Source of the DNA: Niabella soli DSM 19437
GTDB lineage: Bacteria; Bacteroidota; Bacteroidia; Chitinophagales; Chitinophagaceae
Assembly: GCF_000243115.2 (NCBI RefSeq)
Contig: NZ_CP007035.1
Coordinates: 558,001-622,000, forward strand
Length of the DNA stretch: 64,000 nucleotides
Direction: 5' to 3'
Shown here: positions 27,327-35,746 of the stretch, piece by piece
How the letters are laid out: every line of letters starts with the position of its first letter
Position numbering within the stretch: the stretch's first letter is position 1
Translations under genes and position numbers: made by a program
Notes under the pieces: generated by a model
Seen by the model: the letters and a program-made list of their open reading frames with translations, nothing else
What the model was told of the DNA's origin: nothing
The model's database searches: none

Positions 27327-27830
27327 ATGCACGTTATGCCACAACCTCCCGCTTCGCAAAATACCGATCCCCGTTTAAAAACAGTACAGCGTATCAGTAA
27401 GCTGATGGACGAGCAGTTTGCGGTGGGCGGATTCCGGTTCGGGCTGGACCCCTTACTGAACCTCATACCGGTAGTAGGCGACATCAGTGGTTATTTTATT
27501 TCGATTGGGTTAATAATAACGATGCTGCAATACGGCGCTTCGGGAAAGCTGGTCACGAAAATGATCATCAACGCTTCGCTGGATGCCCTGGTGGGCGCCA
27601 TACCGGTACTGGGCTGGTTCTTTGATTTTGCTTATAAGGCGAATGTGAAAAATGTTAAGCTGCTTACAGAGCATTATACAGAGGGAAAACATAAGGGAAG
27701 CGCTAAATCTGTGATACTACCGGTCTTATTGATAGCGGGAGTTGTGCTGGTACTGGTGATTTTTATTTCTGTAAAAGTCCTTCAGTGGTTTATCCGTTGG
27801 GGCGATAATGCTATTGGTGTGAAAATATAG
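27327..27830 (+). CDS. DUF4112 membrane protein
   Basis: Start at ATG 27327 (MHVMPQPPASQ) or the Met three codons later; the upstream open frame overlaps the NUDIX gene and is not used. The 167-residue product shows the DUF4112 core: LMDEQFAVGGFRFGLDPLLN, LIPVVGDISGYFIS, and DALVGAIPVLGWFFDFAYKAN. A last hydrophobic helix is VILPVLLIAGVVLVLVIFIS. Function unknown; inner membrane. Confidence 0.88.
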   Translation: MHVMPQPPASQNTDPRLKTVQRISKLMDEQFAVGGFRFGLDPLLNLIPVVGDISGYFISIGLIITMLQYGASGKLVTKMIINASLDALVGAIPVLGWFFDFAYKANVKNVKLLTEHYTEGKHKGSAKSVILPVLLIAGVVLVLVIFISVKVLQWFIRWGDNAIGVKI

Positions 27831-27853
27831 TTAAGTTTCCGTTTCTTTGCTCT

Positions 27854-28624
27854 GTGAAAGATTTTAGAAAAAAACCACAGCGACCCAAAAAATCAAGTTT
27901 GGTTTATGGCAGGACGGCTATTGTAACGGCGCTCAAAGAGGGCGCGGGCCTGGATCGCATTTATATTGATCAGAAAGCGAATGATCCTGCTATAGGCGAG
28001 ATCAGGCGGTTGGCCGCCACCCGGAATGTACCATTGAATTATGTACCCAAAGCGAAGCTTGATTTTTTTAATGTGGGGGAACACGAAGGAGTGATAGCGC
28101 AGAAGTCGCGTATCGTTTATCAGGAGTTACAGGATGTTATTTCTTTTGTTACGGAAACAGGCGCGGTACCCTTATTTTTGATTCTTGACGGCATCACAGA
28201 TATACGGAACATTGGCGGGATTGCCCGCACCGCCTGGTGCTGCGGGGTACATGCAATCATTATCCCGGATAAAGGAGTGGGGGCGTTGAATGAAGATGCC
28301 ATATTAACTTCTGCCGGGGCTTTGGAGGAAATACCGGTTTGCAGAGTGAACAGTCTTATGAAAACGGTTGATGAACTGCATTTGAACGGGATCCGGGTTT
28401 TTGCGGCGGCCATGGAAGGGGCTAAAAAAGTTTCTGAGGCCGACCTTACGATCCCTACAGCGATTGTAATGGGCAGCGAGGAGAAGGGTATTTATCCGGC
28501 GCTGTTGAAAATATGCGATGAAAATATCCGAATAGCCATGAAGAATGATTTTGAGAGTTTGAATGTTTCGGTGGCAACGGGAATGATCCTATACGAGGCG
28601 ATGGAGCAGCGGAGCAGAGGCTGA
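27854..28624 (+). CDS. rlmB: 23S rRNA guanosine 2'-O-methyltransferase, RlmB/TrmH family
   Basis: The start is a GTG at 27854 (MKDFRKKPQRPKK), 256 residues, as no in-frame ATG lies near. The N-terminal part (SLVYGRTAIVTALKEGAGLD) is the L30e-like substrate-binding domain. The SPOUT knot region carries the three family motifs: DGITDIRNIGGIARTAWCCG, VMGSEEKGIYPALL and NVSVATGMILYEAM. It methylates a ribose of 23S rRNA (G2251 in E. coli). A TTTCTTTG sequence just before the start may be the -7 box, giving a very short leader. Confidence 0.9.
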   Translation: MKDFRKKPQRPKKSSLVYGRTAIVTALKEGAGLDRIYIDQKANDPAIGEIRRLAATRNVPLNYVPKAKLDFFNVGEHEGVIAQKSRIVYQELQDVISFVTETGAVPLFLILDGITDIRNIGGIARTAWCCGVHAIIIPDKGVGALNEDAILTSAGALEEIPVCRVNSLMKTVDELHLNGIRVFAAAMEGAKKVSEADLTIPTAIVMGSEEKGIYPALLKICDENIRIAMKNDFESLNVSVATGMILYEAMEQRSRG

Positions 28625-28842
28625 ATGCTAAACGCAGAACGCGCAATGCAGAACGCTTAATGCTGGCATGAATGGATGTTAAACCTCGTTGGTGAATAGT
28701 CAATGGTTAATAGACAGTAACGCGTTAGGGAAAAAACGAAATCTTTGCCGTGAGACGTCAAATATCAAATCTTTCAAACATAGAAAGCGTTTTCAACTGA
28801 AGAACGGGATCGAAAATCAGAGATCAGAAATCAAAAATTGAT

Positions 28843-29448
28843 CTATTCCGGTACTGCATCAAGTGAACGCCATAAGTACAAGCAAGCATAGGTACGGTAC
28901 GGCTTCCAGTTTTCGGCCACGGCGATTATTTTTGCCTCATATTCTTTTTTGTTTGTAAAAGGGATATTGTATAGCTGGCTCACGGCTTTTTGAAGGCCCA
29001 GGTCCCCGATCGAAAAAACATCTTCACGCCCCAATGAAAACATCAGCAGCATTTCAGCGGTCCATTTGCCTACTCCTTTTATTTGCGTGATCAGGGCGAT
29101 AAAGGCGTCATTTTCCATTTCGTGGATCTTTTTGTCGGTGAGTTTATTATCGATAAAAAAACGGCATACATTTTTGATGTATTGCGCCTTTGCGTTGGAG
29201 AGCCCGATGCTGCGCAGCGTTTCATGCGGGATGGCCAGGATTTTCCGGGCGGTAGGCTTTTTCCCTTTAAACAATTGCAAAAAACGTCCTTTCAATACAG
29301 CGGCCACTTTGGTGCTTAACTGCTGGCCCAGGATGGAAGTACATATTTTCAGCAGGATGTTCTCCTGCAACTCAAGCGTATAATCGCCGTGCCGGCGGAT
29401 CAGTTGTTTTAATACTTTGTCTTTTGATAAATGCTTTTTATAGTGCAT
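28843..29448 (-). CDS. DNA-3-methyladenine glycosylase II family (AlkA-like)
   Basis: Start at ATG 29448 (MHYKKHLSKDKVL), 201 residues; 15 upstream residues are rejected. The HhH-GPD fold is visible: ENILLKICTSILGQQLSTKV, the helix-hairpin-helix IKGVGKWTAEMLL (about residues 123-135), and the catalytic Asp149 in FSIGDLGLQKA. KPYRTYACLYLWRS closes the fold. It removes alkylated bases such as 3-methyladenine. No AraC/Ada domain is fused. Confidence 0.92.
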   Translation of the reverse strand: MHYKKHLSKDKVLKQLIRRHGDYTLELQENILLKICTSILGQQLSTKVAAVLKGRFLQLFKGKKPTARKILAIPHETLRSIGLSNAKAQYIKNVCRFFIDNKLTDKKIHEMENDAFIALITQIKGVGKWTAEMLLMFSLGREDVFSIGDLGLQKAVSQLYNIPFTNKKEYEAKIIAVAENWKPYRTYACLYLWRSLDAVPE

Positions 29449-29478
29449 AAAGTTCGTGTATATGACGGTATAAGAACG

Positions 29479-29640
29479 GCTCACAGAATACACAGAAGGG
29501 CTTAAAAATCTGTGTAAATCTGAGGGATCTGTGAGAAAAATACATGATGAGATTTAAGTTGTTTATAAATGGGTCACAGATTGCACGGATCTTCACAGAA
29601 GGTTTTAAAAATCTGTGTGGATCTTAGAAAATCTGAGAAT
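29479..29640. repeat. Two copies of the CACAGATT/AATCTGTG intergenic repeat
   Basis: Copy one (about 29479-29537) reads GGCTCACAGAATACACAGAAG ... AATCTGTGTAAATCTG ... GATCTGTGAG. Copy two (about 29571-29640) reads GGTCACAGATTGCACGGATC, then TTCACAGAAGG ... AAAAATCTGTGTGG. Each can fold into an imperfect long hairpin. A third copy in inverse orientation is at 51012-51079 and a half copy at 20034-20072. Confidence 0.65.
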
Positions 29641-29712
29641 ACAAAAATATTACACATTCGTTTTAGCGCAATCTCCGCTACTAAATTAATAAAATTGTAA
29701 TTTTAAAAAAAT

Positions 29713-30087
29713 ATGTTTAGCCGCGATTATCTTTTGGCAAAAGTGAGCCTTTTTTTTGAGGCGATCGCTAAAGCAAAAAAAGCTTTGGGGGACAAGCAGT
29801 ACGAGGTATTGTCGGCCATTCTGAATGAAAACCTTGATGAGCCTGCAATTACAGCGTACATTAATGGGGATGACCGGCAATTGCCTGATGAAGCCTATCA
29901 ATACCTGTTGTTTCAGGCGGAATTACTTTTTCTGCAACTGCAATTCCTGAAGGCAACAGGAGCCGCGTTTGAAATGACCCAAGAGCGTTACCTGCACTAT
30001 TCCCTGAAATTATTAAAAGCAGATGCCCGTAATTTTAATTTCGCCTTACATCAGAAAATACTATTGGTGCAGCAAAATGCTTTTTAA
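29713..30087 (+). CDS. Hypothetical helical protein, 124 residues
   Basis: The product looks fully alpha-helical (FSRDYLLAKVSLFFEAIAKA, DEAYQYLLFQAELLFLQLQF) without a signal or membrane segment, so it is cytoplasmic. No motif is recognised. It ends 18 bp before the GSCFA gene in the same direction, so they may be one operon. Codon use looks normal for the window. Confidence 0.65.
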   Translation: MFSRDYLLAKVSLFFEAIAKAKKALGDKQYEVLSAILNENLDEPAITAYINGDDRQLPDEAYQYLLFQAELLFLQLQFLKATGAAFEMTQERYLHYSLKLLKADARNFNFALHQKILLVQQNAF

Positions 30088-30105
30088 ATTCCGGATATTT
30101 GCAGG

Positions 30106-31110
30106 ATGGATTTTATGGCGCCCATACAGATAGAAAAATTGACTCCCCCTGTAAAATATGGTGATAAGATCTTGTTGATCGGTTCCTGCTTTACAGAACA
30201 TATTGGCAATGCATTGGCTGATCATAAGTTTGATATCCTCCAAAACCCGCATGGGATCCTGTTTGATCCCGCCAGTGTCTATCATGGTCTGGTCCGGTAT
30301 ATTGAACAAACGCCCTACACTGAAGAGGATCTGTTTTATCTGAATGAGGTCTGGCAATCCTGGCACCATCATTCGCGTTTTTCGGGGATGGATAAGCAGC
30401 AGGTATTAACCCAGATGAATGCGGCTTTAAATGAGGCGCACCATTTTTTAAAACAAACGGAATGGGTGATCATTACTCTGGGCTCTTCTTTTTCTTATCG
30501 TTTGAACGAAAAAGCTCCAGGGGACCATCAGGCCGGACTAAAAGTAGCCAATTGCCACCGGGCGCCGGGGCAATGGTTTGATAAGAAAATGCTGGAGATT
30601 GATGAAACAGTGGCAATGCTGGATAATCTTTACCACCGGCTGCGAATCTTCAATCCTAATGCGAAAATTATTTTTACCATAAGCCCCGTGCGGCATCTGC
30701 GTGATGGGGCTGTTGCCAATAACCGCAGCAAAGCACGTTTGCTGGAAGCTGTGCACCATATTGTAAATAAATTCCCCCATCATTATTATTTTCCTGCCTA
30801 TGAGCTGGTTATTGATGTGCTGCGCGATTACCGTTTTTATGATGTGGATCTGGCGCATCCCAATTATCCGGCTACCGAATTTGTGCTGGAACACTTTACA
30901 CAGGCCTGTATTGACGAGGCTTCCCGCCAGTTGATGCAGGAGATCCGTTCCGTTGTTATTGCACGCAAGCACAAACCCTTTCATCCTGATACACAGGCGC
31001 ATCAAACCTTCCTGAGCACACAATATAAAAAAGCGCTGCGCTTATCTCAGCAATATCCGTTTTTGGATCTCAAAGAAGAAATGGCTTTTTTCAAAGACGC
31101 CATGACTTAA
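30106..31110 (+). CDS. GSCFA domain protein
   Basis: The 334-residue protein carries the family name motif as IGSCFTEHIGNAL (about residues 26-38) followed by NPHGILFDPASV. Later blocks include LGSSFSYRL, NCHR, ITFSP-like TISPVRHLRDG, FPAYELVIDVLRDYRFYD and HPNYPATEF. GSCFA is related to SGNH-type hydrolases; an acyl transfer or esterase role is possible but unproven. Start at 30106 or at the Met three codons on. No signal peptide. Confidence 0.9.
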   Translation: MDFMAPIQIEKLTPPVKYGDKILLIGSCFTEHIGNALADHKFDILQNPHGILFDPASVYHGLVRYIEQTPYTEEDLFYLNEVWQSWHHHSRFSGMDKQQVLTQMNAALNEAHHFLKQTEWVIITLGSSFSYRLNEKAPGDHQAGLKVANCHRAPGQWFDKKMLEIDETVAMLDNLYHRLRIFNPNAKIIFTISPVRHLRDGAVANNRSKARLLEAVHHIVNKFPHHYYFPAYELVIDVLRDYRFYDVDLAHPNYPATEFVLEHFTQACIDEASRQLMQEIRSVVIARKHKPFHPDTQAHQTFLSTQYKKALRLSQQYPFLDLKEEMAFFKDAMT

Positions 31111-31204
31111 GAAAATGATAAAATTCCGGCCTTGAGGGGTTCTTTTTTGAGAGTTTATTTATGTTCGCATCGTTGATCATAAATCGAACCCTAAAAGAAA
31201 ATCT

Positions 31205-32044
31205 ATGTTATTACAGGTTGAAAATGTAGTGGCAACAAGTGCTACATGGCTGTCAAAGATCAGGGATATGGCGCTGGAATATGCACCCAAGCTGATCGGG
31301 GCTATTATTTTATATGTTGTGGGAACCTGGGTGATCAATAAGATCGCCGCTTTGTTGAGAAATTTATTTAGCAAACGACACTTTGATAAGTCCCTGCAAA
31401 CCTTTCTGATCTCGGTGCTGAAAGCCACTTTGTTGCTGTTGCTGTTTCTTGCAATCGTGGGTATGCTGGGTGTGCCGATTACCGGCTTTGCAGCGCTTTT
31501 GGCAGGCGCAGGTTTAGCTATTGGTGCGGCTTTAAACGGGTCGCTCGGAAACCTGGCGGGTGGTGTAATGATCATGATCTTTAAACCCTTCAAAGTGGGA
31601 GAGGTGATAGAAGCCCAGGGCCATACGGGAAAGGTATTGGAGATTGGTATTTTTAACACTTCTATTTTATCGGGAGAGAATAAAGTGGTTATTTTGCCCA
31701 ATGGGGGATTATCAACTGGTGTTATTTCCAATTATAATACGCACGGCAATTTGCGGGTGGATATTTTGCTGACGGTTGCAGGCAGCCAGGACATTGAAAC
31801 CGCGCGGCGGATAGCGCTGGAAACGGTTTCAAAGAATCCTTTGGTGTTAGAAGATCCGGCTCCTGAGGTAAAAGTGCTCAAGATCGATGGCAACGGATTG
31901 CAATTGGGGATCAGACCATACACTACCCAGGAAAATTATTGGAAAGTTTATTTTGCCGAAATCGAAAATATAAAAAATGCTTTTGATGCCAATGGCGTTC
32001 AATGGCCAGTGCCTACACAGATCAGTATTAACAAATCGGCTTAA
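31205..32044 (+). CDS. Small-conductance mechanosensitive channel (MscS family)
   Basis: The 279-residue protein has three N-terminal membrane helices and the MscS pore helix GAGLAIGAALNGSLGNLAGG (about residues 100-119), followed by the beta domain FKVGEVIEAQGHTGKVLEIG and VILPNGGLSTGVISNY. It opens under membrane tension to release solutes in osmotic downshock. Its TAA overlaps the stop codon of the converging small gene. Confidence 0.93.
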   Translation: MLLQVENVVATSATWLSKIRDMALEYAPKLIGAIILYVVGTWVINKIAALLRNLFSKRHFDKSLQTFLISVLKATLLLLLFLAIVGMLGVPITGFAALLAGAGLAIGAALNGSLGNLAGGVMIMIFKPFKVGEVIEAQGHTGKVLEIGIFNTSILSGENKVVILPNGGLSTGVISNYNTHGNLRVDILLTVAGSQDIETARRIALETVSKNPLVLEDPAPEVKVLKIDGNGLQLGIRPYTTQENYWKVYFAEIENIKNAFDANGVQWPVPTQISINKSA

Positions 32045-32256
32045 GTGCCCATATAATCGTAGAGCCACGCCATCAGCCATAATCCGGCCGACAATATGCC
32101 GCCCAGCGCAAGGAATAAAAGCAACCCGAAACCTATGATCCCCGCCCTGGTGCTGGCATTTAGTAATTTGTTATTGAGATAACGATATACGTAAAGCCCG
32201 CTTAAGACAGTAAGCGGAAAGATCGCTATGGTGAGGATGATCTGTAAACCTGGCAT
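32041..32256 (-). CDS. Small membrane protein, 71 residues
   Basis: The product has two hydrophobic segments, LQIILTIAIFPLTVLSGLYV and IIGFGLLLFLALGGILSAGL, joined by a polar loop with RYLNNKLLN. Its stop codon overlaps that of the mscS gene (convergent). No family recognised. Clean hydrophobic pattern and own start in a gap support a real gene. Confidence 0.55.
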   Translation of the reverse strand: MPGLQIILTIAIFPLTVLSGLYVYRYLNNKLLNASTRAGIIGFGLLLFLALGGILSAGLWLMAWLYDYMGT

Positions 32257-32355
32257 TACCCTTCTTTTTGAAATTACTTGTGCGAGGTAAGAAGATAAAT
32301 GTAACCTTTTAAGTTTTCACTTTCGACATATCACGCTTCACTTAACAGGAATAGC

Positions 32356-33276
32356 TCAGGGGCGCAGCAATATTTTGCCCGAGGGATGCGCCTGTTTTAC
32401 TGCCTTTAATGCAGCTACGGCATCCGATAAAGCAAATACCCGATCAACCGGAGCTTTTATTTTACCACCGGCAGCATCCAGTAATATTTGTTCAAGCCGG
32501 TTGGCATTTGGGCCACCGTAAACTACCTTGGCATGTACTTTATATTGAGTGGCTAACTCTTTCGACGGCGCTTCAATCAGGCTGATCAGGTAACCACCTT
32601 CTTTCAGCACCTTAAAAGAATCTGTCTGCATCTTACCGCCAACAGTGTCCAGCACTACATCCACTTCTTTAACAGCAGTTGAAAAATCCTGTTTTGTATA
32701 ATCGATAAATACATCGGCGCCCAGCGCTTTAACCCGTTGTTCATTTTTTCCTGAACCGGTTGCAATAACATAAGCACCGGCCTGTTTTGCTTCCTGAACC
32801 GCCATCCCGCCCACGTTTCCTGAAGCGCCGTGGATGAGTACCTTTTGCCCGGCGGTGAGTTTACCCTCGTCAAAGAGCGCCTTCCACGCTATTAAGGACG
32901 CGACCGGGATAGCCGCTGCGGTTTCAAAAGAAAGTGAAGCGGGCTTTTTCGCCATCCAATCCTGATGGGTAGTGATATATTGGGCAAAGCCGCCGCCAAA
33001 CCGGCCTGGGTTACCGCAGACTGCATCTCCTTCCTTAAATTTTGTTACGCCTTCACCCGTCGCCACCACGACCCCCGAAAGCTCCGAACCGGGGATAACG
33101 GGCAGGCTAACGCCGGATTGTTCTTTATAAACCTCAATTACTTTCAGATCGTAGGGGTTGACCGCTGCATTTTCAATTTTTATCAATAATTCCCCGGCGC
33201 CTGCTACAGGTACCGGTACTTCTTTGAGCTGGAGATTATCAATGCTACCAAATTGATCCAGAACGATTGCTTTCAT
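32356..33276 (-). CDS. NADP-dependent oxidoreductase, zinc-free alcohol dehydrogenase type
   Basis: Start at ATG 33276 (MKAIVLDQFGSIDNLQLKEV), 306 residues. The GroES-like domain (AAVNPYDLKV, PGSELSGVVVATGEGV) is followed by the Rossmann domain with VLIHGASGNVGGMAVQEAK, the quinone-oxidoreductase version of the nucleotide motif. Structural and catalytic zinc ligands are missing, as in quinone reductases and enoyl reductases. It lies 79 bp after the ECF sigma gene on the same strand and could be part of that operon. Confidence 0.9.
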   Translation of the reverse strand: MKAIVLDQFGSIDNLQLKEVPVPVAGAGELLIKIENAAVNPYDLKVIEVYKEQSGVSLPVIPGSELSGVVVATGEGVTKFKEGDAVCGNPGRFGGGFAQYITTHQDWMAKKPASLSFETAAAIPVASLIAWKALFDEGKLTAGQKVLIHGASGNVGGMAVQEAKQAGAYVIATGSGKNEQRVKALGADVFIDYTKQDFSTAVKEVDVVLDTVGGKMQTDSFKVLKEGGYLISLIEAPSKELATQYKVHAKVVYGGPNANRLEQILLDAAGGKIKAPVDRVFALSDAVAALKAVKQAHPSGKILLRP

Positions 33277-33355
33277 TGTATACAAGGTTTATTGAAGACT
33301 TTGGTGCATCAAGTTAAAACCTTGCAGCAACAAAAACAATAAAATCTCGTATCCC

Positions 33356-34591
33356 TTAGTTTTGGACGGTTAGCTGATCGATCTTTTTTTGGATTAAATG
33401 CCTGTCAGCGGCTGATTGGGCCAGGATATGAGCCCGTTCAAAACAGGTCTGGGCCGTTTTATTGTCTTTGCCGGTATAAAGCGTTCCCAGCAGTACAAAA
33501 TAAAAGTGATTGTTCTCAAGCCTGAGCTTTTCAGCCTCAATAATGGCAGCCTCCACGCCGTTGGCTTTGGCCAGTGCAAAGGTCCGGTTCAATGCGGCTA
33601 CCGGCGAATACTCCAGTAGCAGCAACTGGTTGTATAATTGAAGAATTGCTTCCCATTTTTCTTTGGAGTCACCCGGGTGGGTATGCCAATACGCGATGCC
33701 GGCTTCCAGGTGATATTTGGTGAGCAGGGAGCCCTGCGCTGCCTGATTCAGATAGAAACTGCCTTTTTCAATTAATGCCTGATCCCAGAGGGAAACGTCC
33801 TGATCGTTGTAAAGCACCAGGTCTTCAGTTTGGTTCGTCCGTGCTTCAAAGCGGGATGCATGGAAACACATCAGTGCCATCAGGGCATTGGTGGCCGGCA
33901 GGTTGGTACGTTCATTCTCGAGCAGCAATAAGGTTAGCCGCATTGCCTCACTGCAACATTCCTTTTTTAAAGGGTGTTCACCAGACACCGAATAATAGCC
34001 TTCATTAAAAAGAAGGTAAAGAGTTATCAAAACGGACTCCATCCGTCGGGGTAGTATGTCTGCCCCGGGAATGGCGATATCGATTTTTGCTTCTCTTAGT
34101 TTTTCCTTTGCACGTTGGATGCGTTTGTAGATAGTGTCTTTGCCGGTCAAAAAGGCTGTCGCAATTTCTTGTACGCCAAAACCACAAAGCAGGTTTAATG
34201 CCAGTGCGATCTGTGCTTCTGTGGCAATGAGGGGATCGGATATGGTGAAGATCATCGCCAAAACACTGTCGGCAATGCCGGTTTCCGTAAGGTCTATTTC
34301 AGCATTTAAGGAAGCGGTTTGTTTTATTTCAGGTGCAATTTTTTTTGTAAATAAAGTATGCCGCTTCAGGTGATTTTTCGTTTTATTTTTTGCAACCGTG
34401 TACAGCCAGGCGGCCGGATTTTCAGGAACACCTTTCAACCCCCACAACTCTGTTGCTGTCAGAAAAGTATCGCTGGCAATATCTTCGGCCGTTTCAATAT
34501 GATCAATACCAAAATGCGCACAGAGTACAGCAACAATTTTGCTGTACTCTGTACGAAATAAATGGGGAATTAATTCAGTTGCTGATCGCAT
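33356..34591 (-). CDS. ECF42-type sigma factor with C-terminal DUF6596 extension
   Basis: The 411-residue protein has sigma-70 region 2 at residues ~10-75 (ETAEDIASDTFLTATELWGL) and region 4 at ~125-170 (LLCGFGVQEIATAFLTGKDT, IYKRIQRAKEKL). The long C-terminal part carries DUF6596 (LITLYLLFNEGYYS) and TPR-like helices (PVAALNRTFALAKANG). This layout is that of group ECF42, known to lack an anti-sigma factor, to need the extension for activity and to sit beside YciI/DGPF proteins. The latter is exactly true here: the YciI gene ends 14 bp upstream. The signal is unknown. Confidence 0.9.
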   Translation of the reverse strand: MRSATELIPHLFRTEYSKIVAVLCAHFGIDHIETAEDIASDTFLTATELWGLKGVPENPAAWLYTVAKNKTKNHLKRHTLFTKKIAPEIKQTASLNAEIDLTETGIADSVLAMIFTISDPLIATEAQIALALNLLCGFGVQEIATAFLTGKDTIYKRIQRAKEKLREAKIDIAIPGADILPRRMESVLITLYLLFNEGYYSVSGEHPLKKECCSEAMRLTLLLLENERTNLPATNALMALMCFHASRFEARTNQTEDLVLYNDQDVSLWDQALIEKGSFYLNQAAQGSLLTKYHLEAGIAYWHTHPGDSKEKWEAILQLYNQLLLLEYSPVAALNRTFALAKANGVEAAIIEAEKLRLENNHFYFVLLGTLYTGKDNKTAQTCFERAHILAQSAADRHLIQKKIDQLTVQN

Positions 34592-34605
34592 TCAATACTC
34601 TTGGA

Positions 34606-34947
34606 TTACATTTTACTGATTTCCCTTACTTCAACGGATCCCCCGATTGTATAAACCGGGCAGCCTTTGGCTAATGCAACGGCCTCTTCAATAGTATCAA
34701 CCCTCACCAGTGAATAACCGCCCAGGCTCTCTTTGATCTCGCAGTAGGGGCCATCTGTTACTACATTATTTGGTTTCACCACCCGGCCATCATTTTCCAG
34801 GCGATTGCCCGGGTCTGCCAGTTTATTTTGCGCGGCAATGCTGCCGATCCAGTCCATCCATTTTTTGGTGATGGATTGCAATTCCTCAGGGGAGCGCTTT
34901 GCATAGGCGCTGTAGTCGGCTCTGTATAAGAATAAAAAATCTTTCAT
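34606..34947 (-). CDS. YciI/DGPF family protein
   Basis: The 113-residue protein has the YCII fold: MKDFLFLYRADYSAYAKRSP at the start, WMDWIGSIAAQNKLADPGNR, VTDGPYCEIKESLGGYSLVR (DGP-type motif) and AVALAKGCPVY. The family is a dimeric alpha/beta barrel with unknown substrate that is the standard partner of ECF42 sigma factors. It is the middle gene of a three-gene unit. Confidence 0.9.
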   Translation of the reverse strand: MKDFLFLYRADYSAYAKRSPEELQSITKKWMDWIGSIAAQNKLADPGNRLENDGRVVKPNNVVTDGPYCEIKESLGGYSLVRVDTIEEAVALAKGCPVYTIGGSVEVREISKM

Positions 34948-34989
34948 TGTTATTGTTTTAGATATGATTAATAAATGTTGAACGGTAGC

Positions 34990-35451
34990 TTACTTGAACA
35001 TGCCAACCTGATAAGTACCTACAGGTGCGCCGAAAGCAATATTAATGCGATTATAGGAATTAATTGCGATTACGCCCATTGTGAGGTCCATTAATTCTTC
35101 ATCAGTAAACTGTTTTTTTGCTTCTTCGTAAATTTCATCGGGCACCAATGTCGATTTTAGCTTTGTCAGCGCTTCGGCCCAGGCAAGAGCGGCGCGCTCC
35201 CGGTCGCTGTAAAAAGGGGCTTCCCTCCAGGCGTCTAACACATAAAGCCGCTGCTCAGTTTCTCCGGCTGCTCTCAGATCCTTCGAGTGCATGTCCAGGC
35301 AAAAAGCACAGCCATTGATCTGCGATACCCTGTAATAGATCAGGTGCAGCAGTTGCTGTTCAATAGTGGATTGCGCCAGGTATTTACCCAACGGATAAAG
35401 AGATGCTAAAGCTTTTTTTCCTACTTCCTGTACATTTAAACGTGGTTCCAT
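34990..35451 (-). CDS. Carboxymuconolactone decarboxylase family / AhpD-like protein
   Basis: The 153-residue helical protein has the AhpD redox pair in NGCAFCLDMHSKDLRAAGET (CxxC with a His four residues on), as in peroxidase-partner proteins. The following blocks are WREAPFYSDRERAALAWAEALT and DEELMDLTMGVIAINSYNRINI. It likely reduces or handles peroxides or quinones. It is the promoter-proximal gene of the unit with YciI and the ECF sigma factor, which suggests the sigma factor responds to oxidative or electrophilic stress. Confidence 0.9.
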   Translation of the reverse strand: MEPRLNVQEVGKKALASLYPLGKYLAQSTIEQQLLHLIYYRVSQINGCAFCLDMHSKDLRAAGETEQRLYVLDAWREAPFYSDRERAALAWAEALTKLKSTLVPDEIYEEAKKQFTDEELMDLTMGVIAINSYNRINIAFGAPVGTYQVGMFK

Positions 35452-35746
35452 AATTGTTGTTTTTGTCCCCTATTTGCGGGGGTTATTAAATGTTGTTTGC
35501 TTTAATAACAACCGACTTCAGGGAAATTGGACAACCGATGAAATTATTTTTAAAAAAAGTAGATATTTTTATCGTGAACTTAATTTCAACTACATAGATT
35601 CATAGAAAAAGATGCTTTGATCTACAACGAAAACTTAGTGAAACATAGTGTTTTCATCGTCGATGAAAACCTTTGAGACCCTATTTCTCTGCCTATGCAA
35701 AAAAACTATGAGCCTATGTGGTTTAGTCTAAAAATTCAGACAATTA
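35452..35746. other. Spacer with a 21-bp palindrome
   Basis: Between the AhpD-like gene and the Gfo/Idh gene. It contains GTTTTCATCG-T-CGATGAAAAC at 35650-35670, a perfect 10-bp inverted repeat about one base. Flanking words CATAGATTCATAG (35595) and CTATGAGCCTATG (35707) are also inverted-like, so the whole of 35590-35735 may be a dispersed repeat. No coding frame is credible. Confidence 0.45.
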
